Source of the DNA: Peptacetobacter hominis
Lineage (GTDB): Bacteria > Bacillota > Clostridia > Peptostreptococcales > Peptostreptococcaceae
NCBI RefSeq assembly: GCF_006861675.1
Contig: NZ_SGJB01000016.1
Span: 1-62,049 of the forward strand
DNA length: 62,049 nt
Direction of reading: 5' to 3'
This document shows, piece by piece, positions 8,886 to 18,695 of the stretch. The notes beneath the pieces are model-generated. The model did no database searches. It saw nothing but the letters and a program-made list of their open reading frames with translations, and was not told where the DNA came from. Made by a program: the position numbers and the translations under genes. Position 1 is the stretch's first letter; the number at the start of each line of letters is the position of its first letter.

Positions 8886-11800
8886 TGGGAGGACCTAAAT
8901 GGACAAATGAACAGCTCGAAGTAATTGAACATAGAGGTGGAAATCTTCTGGTATCTGCAGCTGCAGGTTCAGGGAAAACAGCGGTTCTGGTTGAGAGAAT
9001 AATAAGAATGGTTGTAGAGGATAGAATAGATATTGATAAACTTCTGGTTGTTACGTTTACAAATGCAGCTGCATCTGAGATGAGAGAAAGAATAGCTGAT
9101 GCAGTCGCTGAAAAACTGGAAAAGAACCCTGCTGATGAATATCTTCAGAGACAGATGCTTCTTATAAATAGAGCAAAGATAACAACTATACATTCCTTTT
9201 GTCTAGATGTCATAAAATCCAATATACATCTTACAGATATAGACCCTAATTTTAGAATAGGGGACAGTACAGAATGTGCTCTTATGGAGCAGGAAGCAAT
9301 AGATGAGATTTTTGAGGAAAAATATATATCAGGTATGAGCGAAAAAGATGAAGGAAGTGAATTTCTGAATATAATAGAGTGTTTTGCAGAAAGAAACGGA
9401 GATCGGAAGGTTCAGGAGATGATAATTGATATTGCACATTTTGCATCATCATTTCCAAATCCATATAGATGGTTAATAAATTCAGCAGAGATGTTTCAGT
9501 CTGAAGGATTTGTATTTTCTGAATCTGTATGGGCTGAAGCTATAATGAGGTACTCTGAAATAGAGCTTGAGGGTATACAGAAAAAACTTGAGACAGCATG
9601 TGAAATTTTGGTACCGTATATAGATGTGATTGCAAAATCTGAAAAGATATTCAATGAGAGAAACACTATAAAAGAAATAGCAGAAAGTAAAAACTGGGAT
9701 GAATTTATATCTAAGATATCCTTATTCGAACCTGAAGACTATAGAAAAGGTAAGAAAATACCTAAAGATGAAGAGGATGCTAAAGAAGTATGGGAGTACG
9801 CCAAGTCTTTAAGAGATGATGCAATAAAATCAATGAAATCAATATCAAGTGGATATGGAAGAATAAATCAGGAAGATATTTCATATGAGATGGATATTAT
9901 GTATCCTGTAATATCTGAAATAGTGGGTACTGTTATAGAGTTTATGAAAAGATTTCAGGAGAAAAAGCTGGATAAAGGAATTATAGATTTCAGTGATATA
10001 GAGCATATAGCACTAAATATACTTACTGAAGAAGATGAAAGCGGCGAGTTGAAACCTTCTGATGCAGCTCTGGTTTATAGGGAAGAGTTCAAGGAAATAT
10101 TTGTAGATGAATATCAGGACAGTAACTTTGTTCAGGAAAGTATTCTTGAAAGCATAGCAAAACCGGATGAACCAAATAGATTTATGGTTGGAGATGTAAA
10201 ACAGAGCATATATAAATTCAGACAGGCAAGACCGGAAATATTTATAGACAAATATACAAAATATCCGGAAGAAAAAGGAGATTTAAACAGAAAGATACTT
10301 CTATATAAAAATTTCAGAAGTAGAGAATCTGTTCTTGATTCAGTAAATAATTTATTTGAAAAGATAATGAGCTCTAATGTCGGGGAAATAGAATACAATG
10401 AAAATGAAAGACTGAATCCGGGAACGATATTTGAAGAGTACGAAAATGAAAATAAAACAGTTGCCAATGGATGTGAGATTCATCTTATAGACAAAAAAGA
10501 GGAAATTCAGTCTGATGATGAGGATATAGATAACATACAGCTTGAGGCCAGAATGGCAGGAAAAATAATCAAAGACATTGTAGAGTCAAAAGAATATATG
10601 GTATACGACAAAAAAGAGGGCGGATATAGGCCTGCAAAATACAGAGATATAGTAATTCTTATGAGGGCAACTTCTGTATGGGGACAGACTTTTTCTGATG
10701 AACTCACAGAGATGGAAATACCTGTATATGCCGATGCCGGAGCAGGATATTTTGATACAGTTGAAATAAAAACAATAATTTCTCTTCTGAAAATAATAGA
10801 TAATCCAATGCAGGACATACCACTTATAGCGGTCATGAGATCGCCTATGTTCGGATTTAATGCAGGAGAGCTTGCAGATATAAGAAGCTGTGACAGAAAC
10901 AGAACGTTTTATGAGGCTCTCAAAAAACACGCATCATCAGATAATGGAGAAAAATCGGCTTATTTTCTTGATAAACTTGAAAAATACAGGTATATGTCAG
11001 GTTATATGAGTACGGATGAACTTTTATGGTATCTTTACAGTGATACAGGGTATTACAGTTATGTTGCAGTTCTTCCCGGTGGAGAACAGAGACAGGCGAA
11101 TCTTAGAATTCTATTTGAGAGAGCCAAGCAGTTTGAGGATACGAGTTTTAGAGGAATATTCAATTTTATAAATTTTGTTGACAAGCTTGAAAAATCAGGA
11201 AATGAAGTAGGGGAAGCAAAAACAATCTCAGAAGCTTCAGACGTTGTGAGAATAATGAGTATTCACAAAAGTAAAGGACTTGAATTTCCTATAGTACTTT
11301 GCTGCGGTATGGGCAAGAAGTTTAACATGAGGGATATGAACAGTGATATACTGTATCATTCAGAGCTTGGATTTGGAATGCAGATAGTAAATTCAGATAC
11401 AAGACTTTCATATCCATCTGCAATAAAAAATATAATCAAGAAAAAAATGGAGCTTGAAACAAAGTCCGAAGAAATGAGAATTCTTTATGTTGCTATGACA
11501 AGAGCAAAGGAGAAACTTATTCTTACTGGAAGTGTAAATAATGTGGACATGGCGTATGAAAGATGGGAGAAAATATCAAGAGATATAGGAGACTACAGCT
11601 CTATGAAGTCTAATACATATATAGACTGGATAATGCCTGTTGTACTTGATTCAAAATCCAAATCAGAAAATATATGGAATGATAAAATATGGAAAAAAAG
11701 TGATATAATGAAAACCCCAGAAGATACTGAGGAAATAAAAAAATCAGATATTTTCAGAAAAGAAATAGATAAATATTCAAGCGGCAGAAATTATGATTGG

Positions 11801-12547
11801 ATAAAAAACAGGTTGGAATATGAATATCCATATCAGAAAAGCTGCGAAAGATCAGAAAGTATTTCAGTAAGTGAAATAAAAACTCTTTCAAACAGAAGCG
11901 AGGATGATGACTCGGAGATAGTATATATGTCTACAGATGAAAATACTGGAACAAATAATGAAATACCTATAAAAACAATGGACTATGAAATAAAAGTACC
12001 AAAGTTCATACAGGATACAAAAGATGAAAAACTTACTGGTGCAGCAAAAGGAAGTGCAGTACATTTATTTATGCAGCTTGTTGATTTAGATAGGGTTTCA
12101 GATATACAGGAAATAAAATCACAGATTGAAGATATGAAAAAACGTGAAGTGATTACCGAAAAGGAAGCAGAAGTGATAAATCCTTATTCAGTTTATAAAT
12201 TTTTTGAATCTGATACAGGAAAGAGAATGAAAAGAGCAAAATTTATTGGAAGAGAAAAATCATTCTGCAGAAATATAAAGGCATCAGATGTATATAAGAA
12301 TGAATCTGGTGAGGAAAAACTCATGCTGAGGGGAATAATAGACCTTTATTTTGAGGAAGATGATGGTAAAATAGTTCTTGTCGATTATAAGACAGATTAT
12401 GTCACAGAAGAAACTATAGATGAGATAAAATCAAGATATAGAAAACAACTTGAAGTATATGAAGAAACTCTTGAAATAATAACTGGAAAAACAGTAAAAG
12501 AAAAATATCTTTATCTGTTTGGACTAGGTAGGAGTGTTTCTATATAG
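8885..12547 (+). CDS. addA: ATP-dependent helicase/nuclease subunit A (AddA)
   Basis: 1220-residue UvrD-type helicase with a C-terminal RecB nuclease. Motifs in order: AAAGSGKTAVL (Walker A, near residue 25), VTFTNAAASEMRERI, TIHSFC, VDEYQDSN (Walker B), GDVKQSIYKFR, IHKSKGLEFP, VAMTRAKEKL, then the nuclease core VLVDYKTD. With AddB it forms the main end-resection machine that loads RecA. ATG 8885 overlaps the addB stop by one base and has GGAGAG upstream. sbcD follows immediately. Confidence 0.96.
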   Translation: MGGPKWTNEQLEVIEHRGGNLLVSAAAGSGKTAVLVERIIRMVVEDRIDIDKLLVVTFTNAAASEMRERIADAVAEKLEKNPADEYLQRQMLLINRAKITTIHSFCLDVIKSNIHLTDIDPNFRIGDSTECALMEQEAIDEIFEEKYISGMSEKDEGSEFLNIIECFAERNGDRKVQEMIIDIAHFASSFPNPYRWLINSAEMFQSEGFVFSESVWAEAIMRYSEIELEGIQKKLETACEILVPYIDVIAKSEKIFNERNTIKEIAESKNWDEFISKISLFEPEDYRKGKKIPKDEEDAKEVWEYAKSLRDDAIKSMKSISSGYGRINQEDISYEMDIMYPVISEIVGTVIEFMKRFQEKKLDKGIIDFSDIEHIALNILTEEDESGELKPSDAALVYREEFKEIFVDEYQDSNFVQESILESIAKPDEPNRFMVGDVKQSIYKFRQARPEIFIDKYTKYPEEKGDLNRKILLYKNFRSRESVLDSVNNLFEKIMSSNVGEIEYNENERLNPGTIFEEYENENKTVANGCEIHLIDKKEEIQSDDEDIDNIQLEARMAGKIIKDIVESKEYMVYDKKEGGYRPAKYRDIVILMRATSVWGQTFSDELTEMEIPVYADAGAGYFDTVEIKTIISLLKIIDNPMQDIPLIAVMRSPMFGFNAGELADIRSCDRNRTFYEALKKHASSDNGEKSAYFLDKLEKYRYMSGYMSTDELLWYLYSDTGYYSYVAVLPGGEQRQANLRILFERAKQFEDTSFRGIFNFINFVDKLEKSGNEVGEAKTISEASDVVRIMSIHKSKGLEFPIVLCCGMGKKFNMRDMNSDILYHSELGFGMQIVNSDTRLSYPSAIKNIIKKKMELETKSEEMRILYVAMTRAKEKLILTGSVNNVDMAYERWEKISRDIGDYSSMKSNTYIDWIMPVVLDSKSKSENIWNDKIWKKSDIMKTPEDTEEIKKSDIFRKEIDKYSSGRNYDWIKNRLEYEYPYQKSCERSESISVSEIKTLSNRSEDDDSEIVYMSTDENTGTNNEIPIKTMDYEIKVPKFIQDTKDEKLTGAAKGSAVHLFMQLVDLDRVSDIQEIKSQIEDMKKREVITEKEAEVINPYSVYKFFESDTGKRMKRAKFIGREKSFCRNIKASDVYKNESGEEKLMLRGIIDLYFEEDDGKIVLVDYKTDYVTEETIDEIKSRYRKQLEVYEETLEIITGKTVKEKYLYLFGLGRSVSI

Positions 12548-12568
12548 TTGATGATTGGGGGAGATAGA

Positions 12569-13768
12569 TTGAGATTTATACATACATCAGACTGGCATCT
12601 CGGTAAAAATCTGGAAGGGCATCCGAGAATAGATGAGCAGAGAAAATTCTGTGAGGATTTTGTAAAAATAGTAAAAGAAAAAGATGTGGATATGGTTATA
12701 ATAGCGGGTGATATATATGATACCGCTAATCCACCTGCCGAAGCGGAAAGACTTTTCTATAAGACAGTCTCTGAAATAGCTTCAAATGGGCAAAGATGTG
12801 TGGTTGTAATAGCAGGTAACCATGATAGTCCTGATAGAATATCTGCAGCTTCAAATCTTGCATTTGAGCAGGGGATACTTATATTTGGATATCCTTTAAG
12901 TAAGACATATACCGGCAAATTTGATGGATTTGAAATAATCGATGCAAAAGAGGGAATGACAACAATTAAAATAAAAGATGAGGAAATAAAACTTCTTACA
13001 CTTCCTTATCCAAGTGAAAAAAGACTGAATGATGCATTTGGAGCTACTTCTGATGAGGAAAGGCAGATGACTTATTCACAGAAGGTTGGAGATATATTCA
13101 GAAATCTTCAGAAAGAGTTCAGAGAGGATACTATAAATATTGCTGTTTCACACATATTTGTAGCTGGTGGAGAAAGCAGTGATTCCGAAAGACAGATACA
13201 ACTAGGAGGAAGTCTTCTTGTTGAGAGAAGAGATCTTCCAAACAGAGCTCAATATACGGCACTTGGACACCTGCACAAACCTCAGAAAGGTTCAGAACTT
13301 GGCTGTGTATATTATTCAGGATCACCTCTTCAGTACAGCAAAAGCGAGAGAATCTACTCTAAAGGAGCAAAACTTGTGGAATTACATCCAGGTGAAAAAG
13401 CGATTGTAGAGGACATAATGTTTAAAAATTATAAGCCTATAGAAGTATTTAAATGCAGAGGAATATCAGATGCAATAGAAGTCAGTGAAAAAAATTCAGG
13501 AAGAGAGATATGGTCTTATTTTGAAATAGAAACTGATGAGGTAATATCTCAGGAGAATATCAAGATATTAAAAGGAAATCTGAAAGATATAATAGAGATA
13601 AAACCTATTATGAAAGAGATTGAAAGAGAAATAAAATACACTGATATAAGGAAAAAATCCATGGCTGAACTTTTCAGAGATTTTTACAGATTCAGCAGAA
13701 ATGCGGAACCATCAGGTGAACTTATGAGCATGTTTATGGAAATTGCAGGAGAAGGAGGTGAAGAATAG
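12569..13768 (+). CDS. sbcD: Exonuclease SbcD (Mre11-type subunit)
   Basis: Calcineurin-like phosphoesterase of the SbcCD (Mre11-Rad50-like) complex that cleaves hairpins and processes blocked ends. About 399 residues. Metal ligands are visible in HTSDWHLGK, IAGDIYD, IAGNHDSP and ALGHLHKP. The start is set at TTG 12569, giving MRFIHTSDWHLG as in relatives, with GGGGGAG 6 nt upstream. The reading frame extends back to 12548 without a proper ribosome site. It overlaps sbcC by one base, so the two subunits are co-translated. Confidence 0.95.
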   Translation: MRFIHTSDWHLGKNLEGHPRIDEQRKFCEDFVKIVKEKDVDMVIIAGDIYDTANPPAEAERLFYKTVSEIASNGQRCVVVIAGNHDSPDRISAASNLAFEQGILIFGYPLSKTYTGKFDGFEIIDAKEGMTTIKIKDEEIKLLTLPYPSEKRLNDAFGATSDEERQMTYSQKVGDIFRNLQKEFREDTINIAVSHIFVAGGESSDSERQIQLGGSLLVERRDLPNRAQYTALGHLHKPQKGSELGCVYYSGSPLQYSKSERIYSKGAKLVELHPGEKAIVEDIMFKNYKPIEVFKCRGISDAIEVSEKNSGREIWSYFEIETDEVISQENIKILKGNLKDIIEIKPIMKEIEREIKYTDIRKKSMAELFRDFYRFSRNAEPSGELMSMFMEIAGEGGEE

Positions 13769-16700
13769 TGAGACCTATAAAACTGGAGATACAGGGACTT
13801 AATAGTTATATATCAAAACAGACAATAGATTTTACAAAGCTTACAGAAAGAGGACTTTTTGGTATTTTTGGTAAGACCGGCAGTGGAAAATCTACAATAC
13901 TTGACGCAATGACTCTTTCTTTATATGGAAATATATCCAGAAATACAAAAGAATATATAAACAGTATGTCTGAATGTGCAAAAATAAGGTATGAATTTGA
14001 AATCGGCGGCAGAGGTAATGAAAGATATTATATAGTAGACAGAACAATTGAAAGAACAAAAACAGGCATAAAGACACCCTATGCAAGGATTATAGAAAAA
14101 AAAGCCGATAGCGAGGATGTTCTTGCTGAAAAAGTACAGGATGTAAATAGCAGAATTATATCTATAATAGGACTTACAGCTGAGGACTTTACAAAATCGG
14201 TAGTACTTCCACAGGATAAGTTCAATGACTTTCTTAAGCTGGGCGGAGTGGAAAGAAGAAACATGCTTGAGAGAATATTCGGTCTTGAAAAGTATGGAAA
14301 ACTTCTTACAGAAAAGGTTCGAAAAAGAAAGAGCAATAGAAATATTGAACTTGAGAAATTAAAAACTTCTGTAGAAATGTATGAAGGAAAGACAAGAGAA
14401 GCTTTTGAGAATATGAGAAAAGAATCTGAAGATATAAAGGAAAATATCAGAGATGAAAAAAGAAGCCTGAATGAAAAAACTGAAAAGTATGAACAGGGGA
14501 AAGAACTGTTTGAAAATATAAGACTTCTTTCGGAATGTGAAAAAAGATTAGGTGAATATGAAGAAAGAAAAGATGATATAGAATCAAAAAGAAAATGGCT
14601 TGAAAGAGCAATAAATGCAAATAGCATATTACCTCAGATTGAAGCTTCTGAAAAACTCTCTGAAACAGTTGAAAAAACATCTTCAGAAATAAAAGAAATA
14701 GATAGGGAACTTCAGATTGAAAAGAAAGAACTGGATGTAATAAAAATCAGATATAATGAAGCGTATTCAAAGAAAGAGGAGAGAATACCGAGATTAAGTA
14801 GAGAAAAGATAAAATATGAGGATGCAATAGTTTATGAAAATGAAGCATTAAATCTTGAAAAAGAAATAAAGAACATAAAAAATAGGATAGACGAGCTAGA
14901 AGTCATAAAATCAGAGGAAGAAAGAAATATATCAAATGAAAATCTATCTCTTCTAAAATCAGAAAAAAGATTAAAAGAGATAGATGACGAGTTATCCAGA
15001 ATAAGAGTATCAGCTGCATACAGACAGGATGTTGAAAACGGCAGCGAGATGGAAAAAGAGTTAAAAAGAATAAAATCTGAATACGAAAAACTTCAATATG
15101 ATATAGAAAAAGAACAGATTACTTATGATGATAAAAGATATAGACTGGCTGTTTCTGAAAAGTCAATGAAGGATAACGAAGAAAAAAGAAATAACATAAA
15201 TTCAGCAATTATAAAACTTGAAGATAAGAAACCGGTAAGTAATGCGGAGATTTCATCAAAAGCTGTTTATATTTCAGAACTTTCATCAGAAATAAAAAGA
15301 ATTTCAGAACTTGAAAATAAAAAGGATTCTATAATGCTTGAACTGAGTGAAAACAGTGAAAAAATGCATAAAATAAAAAGAGAGATTTCTGAATGTAATG
15401 ATAAAATATCAAAGGCTGAAAGAGATATACAGACATTCGAAAAAAATATTGATGAAATGAAATATAGAAATAGAGTCTCAGAAATAAGGAAAGAACTTGA
15501 GGAAGGTAAACCATGTCCTGTATGTGGATCTATTCACCATATGAGAAGTGATTCAGAATCGTATGATGACAGAATACAGTATTATGAGGAAAATCTGGAA
15601 AAAGTCAAAATAGAAAAATTACAGTTAAGTGAAAAACTTGAAGAGCTGAACTCTGATTACGGCGGATATAAGTCTATGCATACAATAAAAACCGTGGAAC
15701 TGGAACAGGTAAAATCATCTATAGGTGAAAAAAATTCAAGAGAACTTATAAATAAACACGATAATGAAAAAAGATTATTAGAAAGAGCCAGAGTTTATTC
15801 AGAGGAATGGGAGAAAGAAAAACGCAGACTTGAAGAAGAGTATCGAAAAGCAAATGATGAATATACTAAATCAGAAAAAGAATATACTGCATATAAGATA
15901 GAATGTGAACATAAAAATGATTCGTTAAAAAGAAACAGAGAGTCTCTAAAAGATATATCTCAAAACATAGAAAAGCTGAATGAAAATATTAAAAGCATAA
16001 AACTCAAGCTTAAATTAAACAATATATCATCAAGACTTGAGGAGATAAGAGCAAATGATTTGATAGAGGAAAATCTTGAAAACTCAAGAAAAGAAGTAGT
16101 ATCTGAAAGAGATAAAAGTAGAGAATATATTGAAATATACAGAAAAAAAATAAATGAAATTGATCCTGAAATATATTCAGGAAAAGAAAGTATAAAAGAA
16201 AAAACAAGTATTCTTAAACAGAAAAGAGACAGTATATATGCTATTTCAAGCGGTAAAAATCTGAAAGAAATGCTCGATAAAACCGAAAAAGCAATAGAGG
16301 ATATAAATAGAGAATACAGTGAGTACAAAGAAAAATACGAATCGAAAAAAGAAAAAACAGATGAACTTGAAAAAATAAAAAATAAGCTCAAGGGAGAGAA
16401 TATAAGCTCTGAAAAACGGCTTATAGATCAGAAAAAAATAATAGAAAAACTGCTTCATCAAAATAGATTTGATAGTGTCTACACAGTAAAAAAATCTGCG
16501 GCAGATACAGAAACAATTCAAAATATACAATCAGAAATATCAGAATATGATGAGGGAAGAAAACATCTTGATATAAAGGTTGAAGAACTGAAGAAACTTA
16601 CTGATGGGAAAAAAATAAATAAATCTGAATTTATAAATCTACAGGATGAGATAGCTATTCTTAAAAGAGATATAAGTGAAAAGGAAAAAGAATCGGCAGT

Positions 16701-17292
16701 AATTCAGGATAGATTATATACACTTAAAAATGATGTTGAAAAAGCTGAAGAGATAAGAGAAAAGTATAAAAAAGCATCAAAGGAATTTGAAATACTTGAG
16801 GAAATAGATAGAACTGTACGGGGAAACAGATTTGTTGAATATGCTGCAGCAAGTCATCTGAAATATATAGCTTTAGAAGCATCACAGAGACTATCATCAA
16901 TAACAAATGGAAGATACGCACTCGAAATAAATGATTCTATGGAATTTGTTATAAGAGATAACTTCAATGGTGGAGAAAGAAGAGGTATAGATACTCTTTC
17001 TGGTGGAGAAACATTTATGACATCTCTTTCTCTTGCGCTTGCACTTTCTTCACAGATACAGATGAAAGGAAATTCACCACTTGAGTTTTTCTTCCTGGAT
17101 GAAGGTTTTGGATCTCTGGATACAGAACTTCTGGATACTGTAATGGAATCATTGGAGAAACTTCACAAAAATGATTTAAGCATAGGTATAATATCACATG
17201 TTGAAGAACTAAAAAGCAGGGTTCCTGTAAAACTTGTCGTAACCTCAGGAGATATAGGAGAAGGTTCAAAAGTTAACATAGAATACAGTTAG
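13768..17292 (+). CDS. sbcC: Exonuclease SbcC (Rad50-type ATPase)
   Basis: 1174-residue SMC-like ATPase. Walker A GKTGSGKST lies near residue 40. Long heptad-rich coiled coils flank a zinc hook (CPVC, near residue 590). The C-terminal half holds the signature LSGGETFM and Walker B FFFLDEGFGSLD. It works with SbcD to open and degrade hairpin and protein-blocked ends. Start is GTG 13768, overlapping the sbcD stop, with GGAGGTG upstream. It is the last gene of the repair run; I see no strong terminator after it. Confidence 0.95.
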   Translation: MRPIKLEIQGLNSYISKQTIDFTKLTERGLFGIFGKTGSGKSTILDAMTLSLYGNISRNTKEYINSMSECAKIRYEFEIGGRGNERYYIVDRTIERTKTGIKTPYARIIEKKADSEDVLAEKVQDVNSRIISIIGLTAEDFTKSVVLPQDKFNDFLKLGGVERRNMLERIFGLEKYGKLLTEKVRKRKSNRNIELEKLKTSVEMYEGKTREAFENMRKESEDIKENIRDEKRSLNEKTEKYEQGKELFENIRLLSECEKRLGEYEERKDDIESKRKWLERAINANSILPQIEASEKLSETVEKTSSEIKEIDRELQIEKKELDVIKIRYNEAYSKKEERIPRLSREKIKYEDAIVYENEALNLEKEIKNIKNRIDELEVIKSEEERNISNENLSLLKSEKRLKEIDDELSRIRVSAAYRQDVENGSEMEKELKRIKSEYEKLQYDIEKEQITYDDKRYRLAVSEKSMKDNEEKRNNINSAIIKLEDKKPVSNAEISSKAVYISELSSEIKRISELENKKDSIMLELSENSEKMHKIKREISECNDKISKAERDIQTFEKNIDEMKYRNRVSEIRKELEEGKPCPVCGSIHHMRSDSESYDDRIQYYEENLEKVKIEKLQLSEKLEELNSDYGGYKSMHTIKTVELEQVKSSIGEKNSRELINKHDNEKRLLERARVYSEEWEKEKRRLEEEYRKANDEYTKSEKEYTAYKIECEHKNDSLKRNRESLKDISQNIEKLNENIKSIKLKLKLNNISSRLEEIRANDLIEENLENSRKEVVSERDKSREYIEIYRKKINEIDPEIYSGKESIKEKTSILKQKRDSIYAISSGKNLKEMLDKTEKAIEDINREYSEYKEKYESKKEKTDELEKIKNKLKGENISSEKRLIDQKKIIEKLLHQNRFDSVYTVKKSAADTETIQNIQSEISEYDEGRKHLDIKVEELKKLTDGKKINKSEFINLQDEIAILKRDISEKEKESAVIQDRLYTLKNDVEKAEEIREKYKKASKEFEILEEIDRTVRGNRFVEYAAASHLKYIALEASQRLSSITNGRYALEINDSMEFVIRDNFNGGERRGIDTLSGGETFMTSLSLALALSSQIQMKGNSPLEFFFLDEGFGSLDTELLDTVMESLEKLHKNDLSIGIISHVEELKSRVPVKLVVTSGDIGEGSKVNIEYS

Positions 17293-17333
17293 AGTGTTAT
17301 AAAAATAATATAAAATATAGTTAAAAAATATGA

Positions 17334-17339
17334 TATAAT
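17334..17339 (+). promoter_or_regulatory. Candidate -10 box upstream of the CBS-domain protein gene
   Basis: TATAAT in an AT-rich 115-nt gap after sbcC, 69 nt before the next start. No convincing -35 is seen at the expected spacing. Confidence 0.3.
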
Positions 17340-17407
17340 GATAAATAACCATAGAATATAAAAATGATAATAACAAAAACACAAAATAAATGGGAGTGTG
17401 GTAAATT

Positions 17408-18658
17408 TTGGAATCGCTCGAAAGCTGGATTCAGATAATAGGTTTGGTCATATTAATTGCGGGTTCTGCATTTTTCTCAGCATCAGAAACAGCGCTTATG
17501 TCGCTTAGTAAGATAAGAATGAGACATATGCAGGAAGAAGGGGTAAAAAACGCGGATCTGGTTGCCTCTCTTATAGAAAGTCCGAATAAACTTCTAAATG
17601 CAATACTTGTAGGAAACAACGTTGTAAATATAGCAGCAACATCTATATCAACAGCACTTCTTACACGGAAATTTGGTGCAAATGGAGTTGCAGCAGCAAC
17701 AGCAATAATGACAGTTGCAATACTTATATTTGGTGAGATTACACCAAAATCTGTAGCTGCAAATAATTCGGAAAAAATAGCGCTTATAGTATCAGTTCCA
17801 ATAAGAATAATAATAACTGTACTTTCTCCAATAGTATGGATTTTCAGTATGATAACAAAAGTTATATTTAGACTTATTGGTATAAAACAGGATGAAAAAG
17901 ACGTGTTCATAACAGAGGAAGAACTTAAGACAATGGTAAATGTCAGCCATGAAGAAGGGGTTCTTGAAATGGAGGAACGCGAAATAATAAACAACGTATT
18001 TGAATTTGGAGATATGCAGGCAAAAGATGCTATGATACAGCGTATGGATATGGTGACTGTTGAAGTTGATGATACATATGAAGATATTATAGAAGTATTC
18101 AAAGAAGAAAAACTAAGCAGACTTCCTGTATATGAAGACTCTGTAGACGATATAATCGGGATAATAAATATAAAGGATATTGTATTTATATCAGATGAAG
18201 AAAAAGAAAACTTTGATATAAAACAATATATGAGAGAGCCATTTTTTACATATGAGTTCAAGAAAATAACACAACTTCTTGAAGATATGAAAAAGGCTAA
18301 AACTCAGATAGCTATTGTACTTGATGAATACGGTGGAACTTCAGGGCTTCTTACTGTAGAGGACCTTGTAGAGGAAATCGTAGGGGATATAGAAGACGAG
18401 TACGATGAAGACGATGATGATATAGTAGTTGTTAAAGAAGACGAATATATTGTCGACGGAAGTACAAGAATCTCAGATGTAAATGAGCTTATAGGTACAG
18501 ATCTTGAATCAGAGGAATTTGATTCCATAGGAGGATATTTAATAGGTTATCTTGATAGACTTCCTGAGGAAAAAGAAGTAATAGAGATTGGTAATATAAG
18601 ATTCTGTATTGAAAAAGTAGAGAAAAACAGAATTGTAAAAATACATATGTATACATAA
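17408..18658 (+). CDS. CNNM/CorC-HlyC-type membrane protein with CBS domains
   Basis: 416 residues. An N-terminal DUF21 (CNNM) membrane domain has about four hydrophobic segments and motifs SASETALMSLS and GEITPKS. Two CBS domains follow (around residues 200-320; VDDIIGIINIKD and IAIVLDEYGGTSGLLT), then a C-terminal CorC/HlyC transporter-associated domain. The family is linked to Mg2+ homeostasis and is often mislabelled hemolysin. Start is TTG 17408 with GGGAG about 11 nt upstream. It is transcribed alone and faces the arsM-like gene across a shared terminator. The acidic run EDEYDEDDDD lies before the last domain. Confidence 0.9.
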   Translation: MESLESWIQIIGLVILIAGSAFFSASETALMSLSKIRMRHMQEEGVKNADLVASLIESPNKLLNAILVGNNVVNIAATSISTALLTRKFGANGVAAATAIMTVAILIFGEITPKSVAANNSEKIALIVSVPIRIIITVLSPIVWIFSMITKVIFRLIGIKQDEKDVFITEEELKTMVNVSHEEGVLEMEEREIINNVFEFGDMQAKDAMIQRMDMVTVEVDDTYEDIIEVFKEEKLSRLPVYEDSVDDIIGIINIKDIVFISDEEKENFDIKQYMREPFFTYEFKKITQLLEDMKKAKTQIAIVLDEYGGTSGLLTVEDLVEEIVGDIEDEYDEDDDDIVVVKEDEYIVDGSTRISDVNELIGTDLESEEFDSIGGYLIGYLDRLPEEKEVIEIGNIRFCIEKVEKNRIVKIHMYT

Positions 18659-18695
18659 AAACTCTGTGGCTTATGCCACAGAGTTTTTTATTTTT
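18657..18695. terminator. Bidirectional terminator between CBS protein gene and arsM
   Basis: Strong hairpin ACTCTGTGGC-TTAT-GCCACAGAGT with a T tract on the plus side and A residues on the other, serving both converging genes. The TAA stop of the extended arsM-like frame (complement of 18688-18690) lies inside the T tract, which supports 18688 as the true gene end. Confidence 0.85.
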